Shown: positions 51,901-64,000 of the stretch, piece by piece
Layout: each line of letters starts with the position of its first letter
Position numbering within the stretch: position 1 is the stretch's first letter
Assembly: GCA_932294295.1 (NCBI GenBank)
Contig: OW028579.1
Coordinates: 6,904,370-6,968,369 of the forward strand
DNA: 64,000 bases
Reading direction: 5' to 3'
Origin: Alitta virens
Lineage: Eukaryota > Annelida > Polychaeta > Phyllodocida > Nereididae
Position numbers and translations under genes: made by a program
Notes under the pieces: generated by a model
What the model saw: only the letters and a program-made list of their open reading frames with translations
The model's database searches: none
What the model was told of the DNA's origin: nothing

Positions 51901-53319
51901 GATTTGTCATGCCATGTGAAGAGTAACTTAGTATCTTTGCAAATTGCGACTTGGGCCTTATGCATTGCTGAAAACTCATGCAAAACATGTGATTTGGCTT
52001 GGGTGACTCACCAGGAACAATGGCATAGTCATGTGCTATGTAGAACAATTTGCATGGCATAGGATGTAGATTGGACATAGCTTACTTCCACACCATTTGA
52101 TTTTATACTTATACAATGATACCAACCTGCGCACAAGCTAAAGCAGTTTGACATTGCACAAAGGTTCATGTGCAACTACCTTATGTGTGCTTCTTGGCTG
52201 AATTTGCCATAACATTTTATTGATTTAAAGAAACAACGCTACCAGATGGCTGCCCAATTGGCCAAAGTTGGCCTGGTGTTGTTGTCATTGGCTTAATGTA
52301 GGGCGCACATTGGGCCATTGACAACAAAATCAGTTCAACAGCGGCTCTATTTGGCATGCAATGAAGGTAAAGTGACTTTGGATCTTTACATATTGCGACT
52401 TGAGCTTCATGCATTGCTTGGAAATCACATACAAACAAAAGTGATTGGGCATGGGTAGCATACAAGAAAAGGTGTCCCGTGACTCCCAACATAGTCATGT
52501 GTGATATGTTGCAAAATTTGTATGGCAAGTAAATTTGAAGCTTTGATAATCTAACTGACAATTTTATGGTTTTTATTTGGACTTCCCAATCAGATTTTTG
52601 ACATACAGAATGCAAAAACAACCTGTGCACAAGCTAATGTAGCTTGACATAATACAAAAATGTATACAAATATCTAAATCATCAAAGTGCCTTCCATGAC
52701 ATTTGACTGAATCTGCCATAACCTATATTGATTGAAGTAACTTCCAGACTATCTAATTTTAGACTTATAGAATAATACCAAGATGCACACAAGCAAATAC
52801 AGTTTGACATTGCACAAAAGCTCATATGCAATTACCAGAATGTGTGCTTCCTGAATGTATCCGCCATAACTTTTATTGATTTGAAATAATGACGCTGCCA
52901 GATGGCTGACCAATTTGCAAAATTTGGCCTTGTGTTGCCATCCTAGGATCAATGTCAGGTGCACATCGAGCTTTAGGTGACAAAAACAGTTCAACAGTGG
53001 CTGGATTTGTCATGCCATGTGAAGAGTAACTTAGGATCTTTGCAAATTGCGACTTGGGCCTTATGCATTGCCGAAAAGTCATGCAAAACATGTGATTTGG
53101 CTTGGGTGACTCACCAGGAACAATGGCATAGTCATGTGCTATGTAGAACAATTTGTATGGCATAGGATGTAGATTGGACATAGCTTACTTCCACACCATT
53201 TGATTTTATACTTATACAATGATACCAACCTGCGCACAAGCTAAAGCAGTTTGACATTGCACAAAGGTTCATGTGCAACTACCTTATGTGTGCTTCTTGG
53301 CTGAATTTGCCATAACATT

Positions 53320-56300
53320 TTATTGATTTAAAGAAACAACGCTACCAGATGGCTGCCCAATTGGCCAAAGTTGGCCTGGTGTTGTTGTCATTGGCTTAAT
53401 GTAGGGCGCACATTGAGCCATTGACAACAAAATCAGTTCAACAGCGGCTCTATTTGGCATGCAATGAAGGTAAAGTGACTTTGGATCTTTACATATTGCG
53501 ACTTGAGCTTCATGCATTGCTTGGAAATCACACACAAACAAAAGTGATTGGGCATGGGTAGCATACAAGAAAAGGTGTCCCGTGACTCCCAACATAGTCA
53601 TGTGTGATATGTTGCAAAATTTGTATGGCAAGTAAATTTGAAGCTTTGATAATCTAACTGACAATTTTATGGTTTTTATTTGGACTTCCCAATCAGATTT
53701 TTGACATACAGAATGCAAAAACAACCTGTGCACAAGCTAATGTAGCTTGACATAATACAAAAATATATACAAATATCTAAATCATCAAAGTGCCTTCCAT
53801 GACATTTGACTGAATCTGCCATAACCTATATTGATTGAAGTAACTTCCAGACTATCTAATTTTAGACTTATAGAATAATACCAAGATGCACACAAGCAAA
53901 TACAGTTTGACATTGCACAAAAGCTCATATGCAATTACCAGAATGTGTGCTTCCTGAATGTATCCGCCATAACTTTTATTGATTTGAAATAATGACCCTG
54001 CCAGATGGCTGACCAATTTGCAAAATTTGGCCTTGTGTTGCCATCCTAGGATCAATGTCAGGTGCACATCGAGCTTTAGGTGACAAAAACAGTTCAACAG
54101 TGGCTGGATTTGTCATGCCATGTGAAGAGTAACTTAGTATCTTTGCAAATTGCGACTTGGGCCTTATGCATTGCTGAAAACTCATGCAAAACATGTGATT
54201 TGGCTTGGGTGACTCACCAGGAACAATGGCTTAGTCATTTGCTATGTAGAACAATTTGCATGGCATAGGATGTAGATTGGACATAGCTTACTTCCACACC
54301 ATTTGATTTTATACTTATACAATGATACCAACCTGCGCACAAGCTAAAGCAGTTTGACATTGCACAAAGGTTCATGTGCAACTACCTTATGTGTGCTTCT
54401 TGGCTGAATTTGCCATAACATTTTATTGATTTAAAGAAACAACGCTACCAGATGGCTGCCCAATTGGCCAAAGTTGGCCTGGTGTTGTTGTCATTGGCTT
54501 AATGTAGGGCGCACATTGAGCCATTGACAACAAAATCAGTTCAACAGCGGCTCTATTTGGCATGCAATGAAGGTAAAGTGACTTTGGATCTTTACATATT
54601 GCGACTTGAGCTTCATGCATTGCTTGGAAATCACACACAAACAAAAGTGATTGGGCATGGGTAGCATACAAGAAAAGGTGTCCCGTGACTCCCAACATAG
54701 TCATGTGTGATATGTTGCAAAATTTGTATGGCAAGTAAATTTGAAGCTTTGATAATCTAACTGCCAATTTTATGGTTTTTATTTGGACTTCCCAATCAGA
54801 TTTTTGACATACAGAATGCAAAAACAACCTGTGCACAAGCTAATGTAGCTTGACATAATACAAAAATGTATACAAATATCTAAATCATCAAAGTGCCTTC
54901 CATGACATTTGACTGAATCTGCCATAACTTATATTGATTGAAGTAACTTCCAGACTATCTAATTTTAGACTTATAGAATAATACCAAGATGCACACAAGC
55001 AAATACAGTTTGACATTGCACAAAAACTCATATGCAATTACCAGAATGTGTGCTTCCTGAATGTATCTGCCATAACTTTTATTGATTTGAAATAATGACG
55101 CTGCCAGATGGCTGACCAATTTGCAAAATTTGGCCTTGTGTTGCCATCCTTGGATCAATGTCAGGTGCACATCGAGCTTTAGGTGACAAAAACAGTTCAA
55201 CAGTGGCTGGATTTGTCATGCCATGTGAAGAGTAACTTAGGATCTTTGCAAATTGCGACTTGGGCCTTATGCATTGCCGAAAAGTCATGCAAAACATGTG
55301 ATTTGGCTTGGGTGACTCACCAGGAACAATGGCATAGTCATGTGCTATGTAGAACAATTTGTATGGCATAGGATGTAGATTGGACATAGCTTACTTCCAC
55401 ACCATTTGATTTTATACTTATACAATGATACCAACCTGCGCACAAGCTAAAGCAGTTTGACATTGCACAAAGGTTCATGTGCAACTACCTTATGTGTGCT
55501 TCTTGGCTGAATTTGCCATAATATTTTATTGATTTAAAGAAACAACGCTACCAGATGGCTGCCCAATTGGCCAAAGTTGGCCTGGTGTTGTTGTCATTGG
55601 CTTAATGTAGGGCGCACATTGAGCCATTGACAACAAAATCAGTTCAACAGCGGCTCTATTTGGCATGCAATGAAGGTAAAGTGAGTTTGGATCTTTACAT
55701 ATTGCGACTTGAGCTTCATGCATTGCTTGGAAATCACACACAAACAAAAGTGATTGGGCATGGGTAGCATACAAGAAAAGGTGTCCCGTGACTCCCAACA
55801 TAGTCATGTGTGATATGTTGCAAAATTTGTATGGCAAGTAAATTTGAAGCTTTGATAATCTAACTGACAATTTTATGGTTTTTATTTGGACTTCCCAATC
55901 AGATTTTTGACATACAGAATGCAAAAACAACCTGTGCACAAGCTAATGTAGCTTGACATAATACAAAAATGTATACAAATATCTAAATCATCAAAGTGCC
56001 TTCCATGACATTTGACTGAATCTGCCATAACCTATATTGATTGAAGTAACTTCCAGACTATCTAATTTTAGACTTATAGAATAATACCAAGATGCACACA
56101 AGCAAATACAGTTTGACATTGCACAAAAGCTCATATGCAATTACCAGAATGTGTGCTTCCTGAATGTATCCGCCATAACTTTTATTGATTTGAAATAATG
56201 ACGCTGCCAGATGGCTGACCAATTTGCAAAATTTGGCCTTGTGTTGCCATCCTAGGATCAATGTCAGGTGCACATCGAGCTTTAGGTGACAAAAACAGTT

Positions 56301-56628
56301 CAACAGTGGCTGGATTTGTCATGCCATGTGAAGAGTAACTTAGGATCTTTGCAAATTGCGACTTGGGCCTTATGCATTGCCGAAAAGTCATGCAAAACAT
56401 GTGATTTGGCTTGGGTGACTCACCAGGAACAATGGCATAGTCATGTGCTATGTAGAACAATTTGTATGGCATAGGATGTAGATTGGACATAGCTTACTTC
56501 CACACCATTTGATTTTATACTTATACAATGATACCAACCTGCGCACAAGCTAAAGCAGTTTGACATTGCACAAAGGTTCATGTGCAACTACCTTATGTGT
56601 GCTTCTTGGCTGAATTTGCCATAACATT
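53320..56628. repeat. Three-unit higher-order repeat, copy 1 (3309 bp)
   Basis: Three consecutive units recur at a spacing of 3309 bp. Paired private variants include gaccctg (53994 and 57303), ataatatttta (near 55518 and 58827) and gtgagtttgg (55681 and 58990). The copies differ at few sites, for instance ggcttagtcattt (54228) versus ggcatagtcattt. The tail after about 55.86 kb is less well matched (ctgacaatttt versus ctgccaatttt; ataacctat versus ataacttat). Confidence 0.85.
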
Positions 56629-59600
56629 TTATTGATTTAAAGAAACAACGCTACCAGATGGCTGCCCAATTGGCCAAAGTTGGCCTGGTGTTGTTGTCAT
56701 TGGCTTAATGTAGGGCGCACATTGAGCCATTGACAACAAAATCAGTTCAACAGCGGCTCTATTTGGCATGCAATGAAGGTAAAGTGACTTTGGATCTTTA
56801 CATATTGCGACTTGAGCTTCATGCATTGCTTGGAAATCACACACAAACAAAAGTGATTGGGCATGGGTAGCATACAAGAAAAGGTGTCCCGTGACTCCCA
56901 ACATAGTCATGTGTGATATGTTGCAAAATTTGTATGGCAAGTAAATTTGAAGCTTTGATAATCTAACTGACAATTTTATGGTTTTTATTTGGACTTCCCA
57001 ATCAGATTTTTGACATACAGAATGCAAAAACAACCTGTGCACAAGCTAATGTAGCTTGACATAATACAAAAATATATACAAATATCTAAATCATCAAAGT
57101 GCCTTCCATGACATTTGACTGAATCTGCCATAACCTATATTGATTGAAGTAACTTCCAGACTATCTAATTTTAGACTTATAGAATAATACCAAGATGCAC
57201 ACAAGCAAATACAGTTTGACATTGCACAAAAGCTCATATGCAATTACCAGAATGTGTGCTTCCTGAATGTATCCGCCATAACTTTTATTGATTTGAAATA
57301 ATGACCCTGCCAGATGGCTGACCAATTTGCAAAATTTGGCCTTGTGTTGCCATCCTAGGATCAATGTCAGGTGCACATCGAGCTTTAGGTGACAAAAACA
57401 GTTCAACAGTGGCTGGATTTGTCATGCCATGTGAAGAGTAACTTAGTATCTTTGCAAATTGCGACTTGGGCCTTATGCATTGCTGAAAACTCATGCAAAA
57501 CATGTGATTTGGCTTGGGTGACTCACCAGGAACAATGGCATAGTCATTTGCTATGTAGAACAATTTGCATGGCATAGGATGTAGATTGGACATAGCTTAC
57601 TTCCACACCATTTGATTTTATACTTATACAATGATACCAACCTGCGCACAAGCTAAAGCAGTTTGACATTGCACAAAGGTTCATGTGCAACTACCTTATG
57701 TGTGCTTCTTGGCTGAATTTGCCATAACATTTTATTGATTTAAAGAAACAACGCTACCAGATGGCTGCCCAATTGGCCAAAGTTGGCCTGGTGTTGTTGT
57801 CATTGGCTTAATGTAGGGCGCACATTGAGCCATTGACAACAAAATCAGTTCAACAGCGGCTCTATTTGGCATGCAATGAAGGTAAAGTGACTTTGGATCT
57901 TTACATATTGCGACTTGAGCTTCATGCATTGCTTGGAAATCACACACAAACAAAAGTGATTGGGCATGGGTAGCATACAAGAAAAGGTGTCCCGTGACTC
58001 CCAACATAGTCATGTGTGATATGTTGCAAAATTTGTATGGCAAGTAAATTTGAAGCTTTGATAATCTAACTGCCAATTTTATGGTTTTTATTTGGACTTC
58101 CCAATCAGATTTTTGACATACAGAATGCAAAAACAACCTGTGCACAAGCTAATGTAGCTTGACATAATACAAAAATGTATACAAATATCTAAATCATCAA
58201 AGTGCCTTCCATGACATTTGACTGAATCTGCCATAACTTATATTGATTGAAGTAACTTCCAGACTATCTAATTTTAGACTTATAGAATAATACCAAGATG
58301 CACACAAGCAAATACAGTTTGACATTGCACAAAAACTCATATGCAATTACCAGAATGTGTGCTTCCTGAATGTATCTGCCATAACTTTTATTGATTTGAA
58401 ATAATGACGCTGCCAGATGGCTGACCAATTTGCAAAATTTGGCCTTGTGTTGCCATCCTTGGATCAATGTCAGGTGCACATCGAGCTTTAGGTGACAAAA
58501 ACAGTTCAACAGTGGCTGGATTTGTCATGCCATGTGAAGAGTAACTTAGGATCTTTGCAAATTGCGACTTGGGCCTTATGCATTGCCGAAAAGTCATGCA
58601 AAACATGTGATTTGGCTTGGGTGACTCACCAGGAACAATGGCATAGTCATGTGCTATGTAGAACAATTTGTATGGCATAGGATGTAGATTGGACATAGCT
58701 TACTTCCACACCATTTGATTTTATACTTATACAATGATACCAACCTGCGCACAAGCTAAAGCAGTTTGACATTGCACAAAGGTTCATGTGCAACTACCTT
58801 ATGTGTGCTTCTTGGCTGAATTTGCCATAATATTTTATTGATTTAAAGAAACAACGCTACCAGATGGCTGCCCAATTGGCCAAAGTTGGCCTGGTGTTGT
58901 TGTCATTGGCTTAATGTAGGGCGCACATTGAGCCATTGACAACAAAATCAGTTCAACAGCGGCTCTATTTGGCATGCAATGAAGGTAAAGTGAGTTTGGA
59001 TCTTTACATATTGCGACTTGAGCTTCATGCATTGCTTGGAAATCACACACAAACAAAAGTGATTGGGCATGGGTAGCATACAAGAAAAGGTGTCCCGTGA
59101 CTCCCAACATAGTCATGTGTGATATGTTGCAAAATTTGTATGGCAAGTAAATTTGAAGCTTTGATAATCTAACTGCCAATTTTATGGTTTTTATTTGGAC
59201 TTCCCAATCAGATTTTTGACATACAGAATGCAAAAACAACCTGTGCACAAGCTAATGTAGCTTGACATAATACAAAAATGTATACAAATATCTAAATCAT
59301 CAAAGTGCCTTCCATGACATTTGACTGAATCTGCCATAACTTATATTGATTGAAGTAACTTCCAGACTATCTAATTTTAGACTTATAGAATAATACCAAG
59401 ATGCACACAAGCAAATACAGTTTGACATTGCACAAAAACTCATATGCAATTACCAGAATGTGTGCTTCCTGAATGTATCCGCCATAACTTTTATTGATTT
59501 GAAATAATGACGCTGCCAGATGGCTGACCAATCTGCAAAATTTGGCCTTGTGTTGCCATCCTAGGATCAATGTCAGGTGCACATCAAGCTTTAGGTGACA

Positions 59601-59937
59601 AAAACAGTTCAACAGTGGCTGGATTTGTCATGCCATGTGAAGAGTAACTTAGGATCTTTGCAAATTGCGACTTGGGCCTTATGCATTGCCGAAAAGTCAT
59701 GCAAAACATGTGATTTGGCTTGGGTGACTCACCAGGAACAATGGCATAGTCATGTGCTATGTAGAACAATTTGTATGGCAGAGGATGTAGATTGGACATA
59801 GCTTACTTCCACACCATTTGATTTTATACTTATACAATGATACCAACCTGCACACAAGCTAAAGCAGTTTGACATAGCACAAAAGTTCATGTGCAACTAC
59901 CTTATGTGTGCTTCTTGGCTGAATTTGCCATAACATT
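56629..59937. repeat. Three-unit higher-order repeat, copy 2 (3309 bp)
   Basis: This is the second copy of the 53320-56628 block. Its last unit recurs once more at 62144-63246, again 3309 bp on: gtgagtttgg is at 58990 and 62299, and catcaagcttt, caatctgcaaa and ggcagaggatg are shared. The units between (59938 and 61041) are instead close copies of one another, so the three-unit order is interrupted by a one-unit duplication. Confidence 0.82.
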
Positions 59938-62900
59938 TTATTGATTTAAAGAAACAACGCTACCAGATGGCTGCCCAATTGGCCAAAGTTGGCCTGGTGT
60001 TGTTGTCATTGGCTTAATGTAGGGCGCACATTGAGCCATTGACAACAAAATCAGTTCAACAGCGGCTCTATTTGGCATGCAATGAAGGTAAAGTGACTTT
60101 GGATCTTTACATATTGCGACTTGAGCTTCATGCATTGCTTGGAAATCACACACAAACAAAAGTGATTGGGCATGGGTAGCATACAAGAAAAGGTGTCCCG
60201 TGACTCCCAACATAGTCATGTGTGATATGTTGCAAAATTTGTATGGCAAGTAAATTTGAAGCTTTGATAATCTAACTGACAATTTTATGGTTTTTATTTG
60301 GACTTCCCAATCAGATTTTTGACATACAGAATGCAAAAACAACCTGTGCACAAGCTGATGTAGCTTGACATAATACACAAATGTATACAAATATCTAAAT
60401 CATCAAAGTGCCTTCCATGACATTTGACTGAATCTGCCAAAACTTATATTGATTGAAGTAACTTCCAGACTATCTAATTTTAGACTTATAGAATAATACC
60501 AAGCTTCACACAAGCAAATACAGTTTGACATTGCACAAAAGCTCATATGCAATTACCAGAATGTGTGCTTCCTGAATGTATCTGCCATAACTTTTATTGA
60601 TTTGAAATAATGACGCTGCCAGATGGCTGACCAATTTGCAAAATTTGGCCTTGTGTTGCCATCCTTGGATCAATGTCAGGTGCACATCGAGCTTTAGGTG
60701 ACAAAAACAGTTCAACAGTGGCTGGATTTGTCATGCCATGTGAAGAGTAACTTAGTATCTTTGCAAATTGCGACTTGGGCCTTATGCATTGCCGAAAAGT
60801 CATGCAAAACATGTGATTTGGCTTGGGTGACTCACCAGGAACAATGGCATAGTCATGTGCTATGTAGAACAATTTGTATGGCAGAGGATGTAGATTGGAC
60901 ATAGCTTACTTCCACACCATTTGATTTTATACTTATACAATGATACCAACCTGCACACAAGCTAAAGCAGTTTGACATAGCACAAAAGTTCATGTGCAAC
61001 TACCTTATGTGTGCTTCTTGGCTGAATTTGCCATAACATTTTATTGATTTAAAGAAACAACGCTACCAGATGGCTGCCCAATTGGCCAAAGTTGGCCTGG
61101 TGTTGTTGTCATTGGCTTAATGTAGGGCGCACATTGAGCCATTGACAACAAAATCAGTTCAACAGCGGCTCTATTTGGCATGCAATGAAGGTAAAGTGAC
61201 TTTGGATCTTTACATATTGCGACTTGAGCTTCATGCATTGCTTGGAAATCACACACAAACAAAAGTGATTGGGCATGGGTAGCATACAAGAAAAGGTGTC
61301 CCGTGACTCCCAACATAGTCATGTGTGATATGTTGCAAAATTTGTATGGCAAGTAAATTTGAAGCTTTGATAATCTAACTGACAATTTTATGGTTTTTAT
61401 TTGGACTTCCCAATCAGATTTTTGACATACAGAATGCAAAAACAACCTGTGCACAAGCTGATGTAGCTTGACATAATACACAAATGTATACAAATATCTA
61501 AATCATCAAAGTGCCTTCCATGACATTTGACTGAATCTGCCAAAACTTATATTGATTGAAGTAACTTCCAGACTATCTAATTTTAGACTTATAGAATAAT
61601 ACCAAGCTTCACACAAGCAAATACAGTTTGACATTGCACAAAAGCTCATATGCAATTACCAGAATGTGTGCTTCCTGAATGTATCTGCCATAACTTTTAT
61701 TGATTTGAAATAATGACGCTGCCAGATGGCTGACCAATTTGCAAAATTTGGCCTTGTGTTGCCATCCTTGGATCAATGTCAGGTGCACATCGAGCTTTAG
61801 GTGACAAAAACAGTTCAACAGTGGCTGGATTTGTCATGCCATGTGAAGAGTAACTTAGTATCTTTGCAAATTGCGACTTGGGCCTTATGCATTGCTGAAA
61901 ACTCATGCAAAACATGTGATTTGGCTTGGGTGACTCACCAGGAACAATGGCATAGTCATGTGCTATGTAGAACAATTTGCATGGCATAGGATGTAGATTG
62001 GACATAGCTTACTTCCACACCATTTGATTTTATACTTATACAATGATACCAACCTGCGCACAAGCTAAAGCAGTTTGACATTGCACAAAGGTTCATGTGC
62101 AACTACCTTATGTGTGCTTCTTGGCTGAATTTGCCATAACATTTTATTGATTTAAAGAAACAACGCTACCAGATGGCTGCCCAATTGGCCAAAGTTGGCC
62201 TGGTGTTGTTGTCATTGGCTTAATGTAGGGCGCACATTGAGCCATTGACAACAAAATCAGTTCAACAGCGGCTCTATTTGGCATGCAATGAAGGTAAAGT
62301 GAGTTTGGATCTTTACATATTGCGACTTGAGCTTCATGCATTGCTTGGAAATCACACACAAACAAAAGTGATTGGGCATGGGTAGCATACAAGAAAAGGT
62401 GTCCCGTGACTCCCAACATAGTCATGTGTGATATGTTGCAAAATTTGTATGGCAAGTAAATTTGAAGCTTTGATAATCTAACTGCCAATTTTATGGTTTT
62501 TATTTGGACTTCCCAATCAGATTTTTGACATACAGAATGCAAAAACAACCTGTGCACAAGCTAATGTAGCTTGACATAATACAAAAATGTATACAAATAT
62601 CTAAATCATCAAAGTGCCTTCCATGACATTTGACTGAATCTGCCATAACTTATATTGATTGAAGTAACTTCCAGACTATCTAATTTTAGACTTATAGAAT
62701 AATACCAAGATGCACACAAGCAAATACAGTTTGACATTGCACAAAAACTCATATGCAATTACCAGAATGTGTGCTTCCTGAATGTATCCGCCATAACTTT
62801 TATTGATTTGAAATAATGACGCTGCCAGATGGCTGACCAATCTGCAAAATTTGGCCTTGTGTTGCCATCCTAGGATCAATGTCAGGTGCACATCAAGCTT

Positions 62901-64000
62901 TAGGTGACAAAAACAGTTCAACAGTGGCTGGATTTGTCATGCCATGTGAAGAGTAACTTAGGATCTTTGCAAATTGCGACTTGGGCCTTATGCATTGCCG
63001 AAAAGTCATGCAAAACATGTGATTTGGCTTGGGTGACTCACCAGGAACAATGGCATAGTCATGTGCTATGTAGAACAATTTGTATGGCAGAGGATGTAGA
63101 TTGGACATAGCTTACTTCCACACCATTTGATTTTATACTTATACAATGATACCAACCTGGGCACAAGCTAAAGCAGTTTGACATTGCACAAAGGTTCATG
63201 TGCAACTACCTTATGTGTGCTTCTTGGCTGAATTTGCCATAACATTTTATTGATTTAAAGAAACAACACTACCAGATGGCTGCCCAATTGGCCAAAGTTG
63301 GCCTGGTGTTGTTGTCATTGGCTTAATGTAGGGCGCACATTGAGCCATTGACAACAAAATCAGTTCAACAGCGGCTCTATTTGGCATGCAATGAAGGTAA
63401 AGTGACTTTGGATCTTTACATATTGCGACTTGAGCTTCATGCATTGCTTGGAAATCACACACAAACAAAAGTGATTGGGCATCGGTAGCATACAAGAAAA
63501 GGTGTCCCGTGACTCCCAACATAGTCATGTGTGATATGTTGCAAAATTTGTATGGCAAGTAAATTTGAAGCTTTGATAATCTAACTGACAATTTTATGGT
63601 TTTTATTTGGACTTCCCAATCAGATTTTTGACATACAGAATGCAAAAACAACCTGTGCACAAGCTGATGTAGCTTGACATAATACACAAATGTATACAAA
63701 TATCTAAATCGTCAAAGTGCCTTCCATGACATTTGACTGAATCTGCCAAAACTTATATTGATTGAAGTAACTTCCAGACTATCTAATTTTAGACTTATAG
63801 AATAATACCAAGCTTCACACAAGCAAATACAGTTTGACATTGCACAAAAGCTCATATGCAATTACCAGAATGTGTGCTTCCTGAATGTATCTGCCATAAC
63901 TTTTATTGATTTGAAATAATGACGCTGCCAGATGGCTGACCAATTTGCAAAATTTGGCCTTGTGTTGCCATCCTTGGATCAATGTCAGGTGCACATCGAG

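Larger units (their letters stand above)
1..64000. repeat. Tandem satellite array, 1103-1104 bp unit, 59 head-to-tail units
   Basis: The same sequence recurs every 1103-1104 bp across the whole window. Taking the motif ttattgatttaaag as unit start, units begin at 1087, 2190, 3293, 4396, 5499, 6603, 7706, 8809, 9912, 11016, 12119, 13222, 14325, 15428, 16531, 17632, 18735, 19838, 20941, 22045, 23150, 24254, then every 1104 bp to 43022, then 44125, 45228, 46332, 47436, 48540, 48908, then every 1103 bp to 63247. The first unit (1-1086) lacks its first 18 bases and the last stops at 64000. Neither edge leaves the array, so its full length is unknown. I saw no interrupting gene, RNA gene or mobile element. 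The family is not one I recognise. The repeat structure is read directly from the sequence; a centromeric or heterochromatic role is inference. Confidence 0.98.
48908..64000. repeat. Right-hand 1103-bp subfamily block
   Basis: These units return to 1103 bp and share gacaattttatgg (most copies), actatctaattttag and, for units starting at 51114 onward, tgttgttgtc, taatgtagggcg and caacagcggctc. From 50.77 kb on, B monomers read ctttaggtgacaaaa rather than ctttagatgaga. The monomer A2 reads aagcttcacac, aagctgcacac or aagatgcacac; the aagctt form occurs at 49.5, 50.6, 60.5, 61.6 and 63.8 kb. The first two units (48908 and 50011) are transitional, lacking gcggctc. Confidence 0.9.

Noticed and set aside
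1..64000. CRISPR array
   Set aside because: The repeats are 1.1 kb and directly adjacent, with no short repeats alternating with unique spacers, and no associated genes.
1..64000. Transposon or ribosomal-spacer origin of the unit
   Set aside because: I saw no terminal repeats, target-site duplications, transposase or reverse-transcriptase motifs, poly-A tails or rRNA sequence. A distant origin cannot be excluded without a database search.

Overview
The whole 64 kb window is one uninterrupted tandem satellite array, and I find no gene, RNA gene or recognisable transposon in it. The repeat unit is 1103-1104 bp and all units lie head-to-tail. I count 59 units: 56 full-length, one shortened to 368 bp, and one cut by each window edge. 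The organism is a eukaryote, inferred from the very long and highly homogenised satellite. Sites that differ between copies fall repeatedly on CpG positions and look like CpG decay, which suggests a genome with cytosine methylation (plant or vertebrate rather than, say, a fly). I do not recognise the satellite family and cannot name the species. A centromeric, pericentromeric or heterochromatic-knob location is plausible but not shown by the sequence.

Each unit is a composite of three diverged paralogous monomers: A1 (about 508 bp), A2 (about 148 bp, apparently the same monomer with its middle deleted) and B (about 447 bp). The array is therefore repetitive at three levels: monomer (0.15-0.5 kb), unit (1.1 kb) and multi-unit higher-order blocks (3.3-5.5 kb).

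Layout. Positions 1-16.5 kb follow a five-unit higher-order period of 5516 bp: two nearly identical copies (1-5516 and 5517 to about 10.48 kb) and a more diverged third. About 10.5-22.86 kb is a mixed region with a four-unit (4410 bp) duplication. At 22860-23010 a 151-bp piece of A1 sits in inverted orientation inside a B monomer, the only strand reversal I see. Immediately after it a distinct 1104-bp subfamily begins and runs to about 46.55 kb. Next comes a short mosaic stretch (46.55-48.9 kb) whose variants match units at 1, 6.5, 12.7 and 17.6 kb; it ends in the 368-bp deleted unit. From 48.9 kb to the window end is a third subfamily organised largely with a three-unit (3309 bp) period.

The many short open reading frames that recur every 1.1 kb are best explained as by-products of the homogenised repeat. 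They overlap on both strands, are broken in some copies, and their frame is not kept between the A1 and B paralogs. The most informative objects are the inverted segment at the subfamily boundary, the deleted unit, the nested higher-order periods, and the sharing of derived variants on both sides of the young central block.
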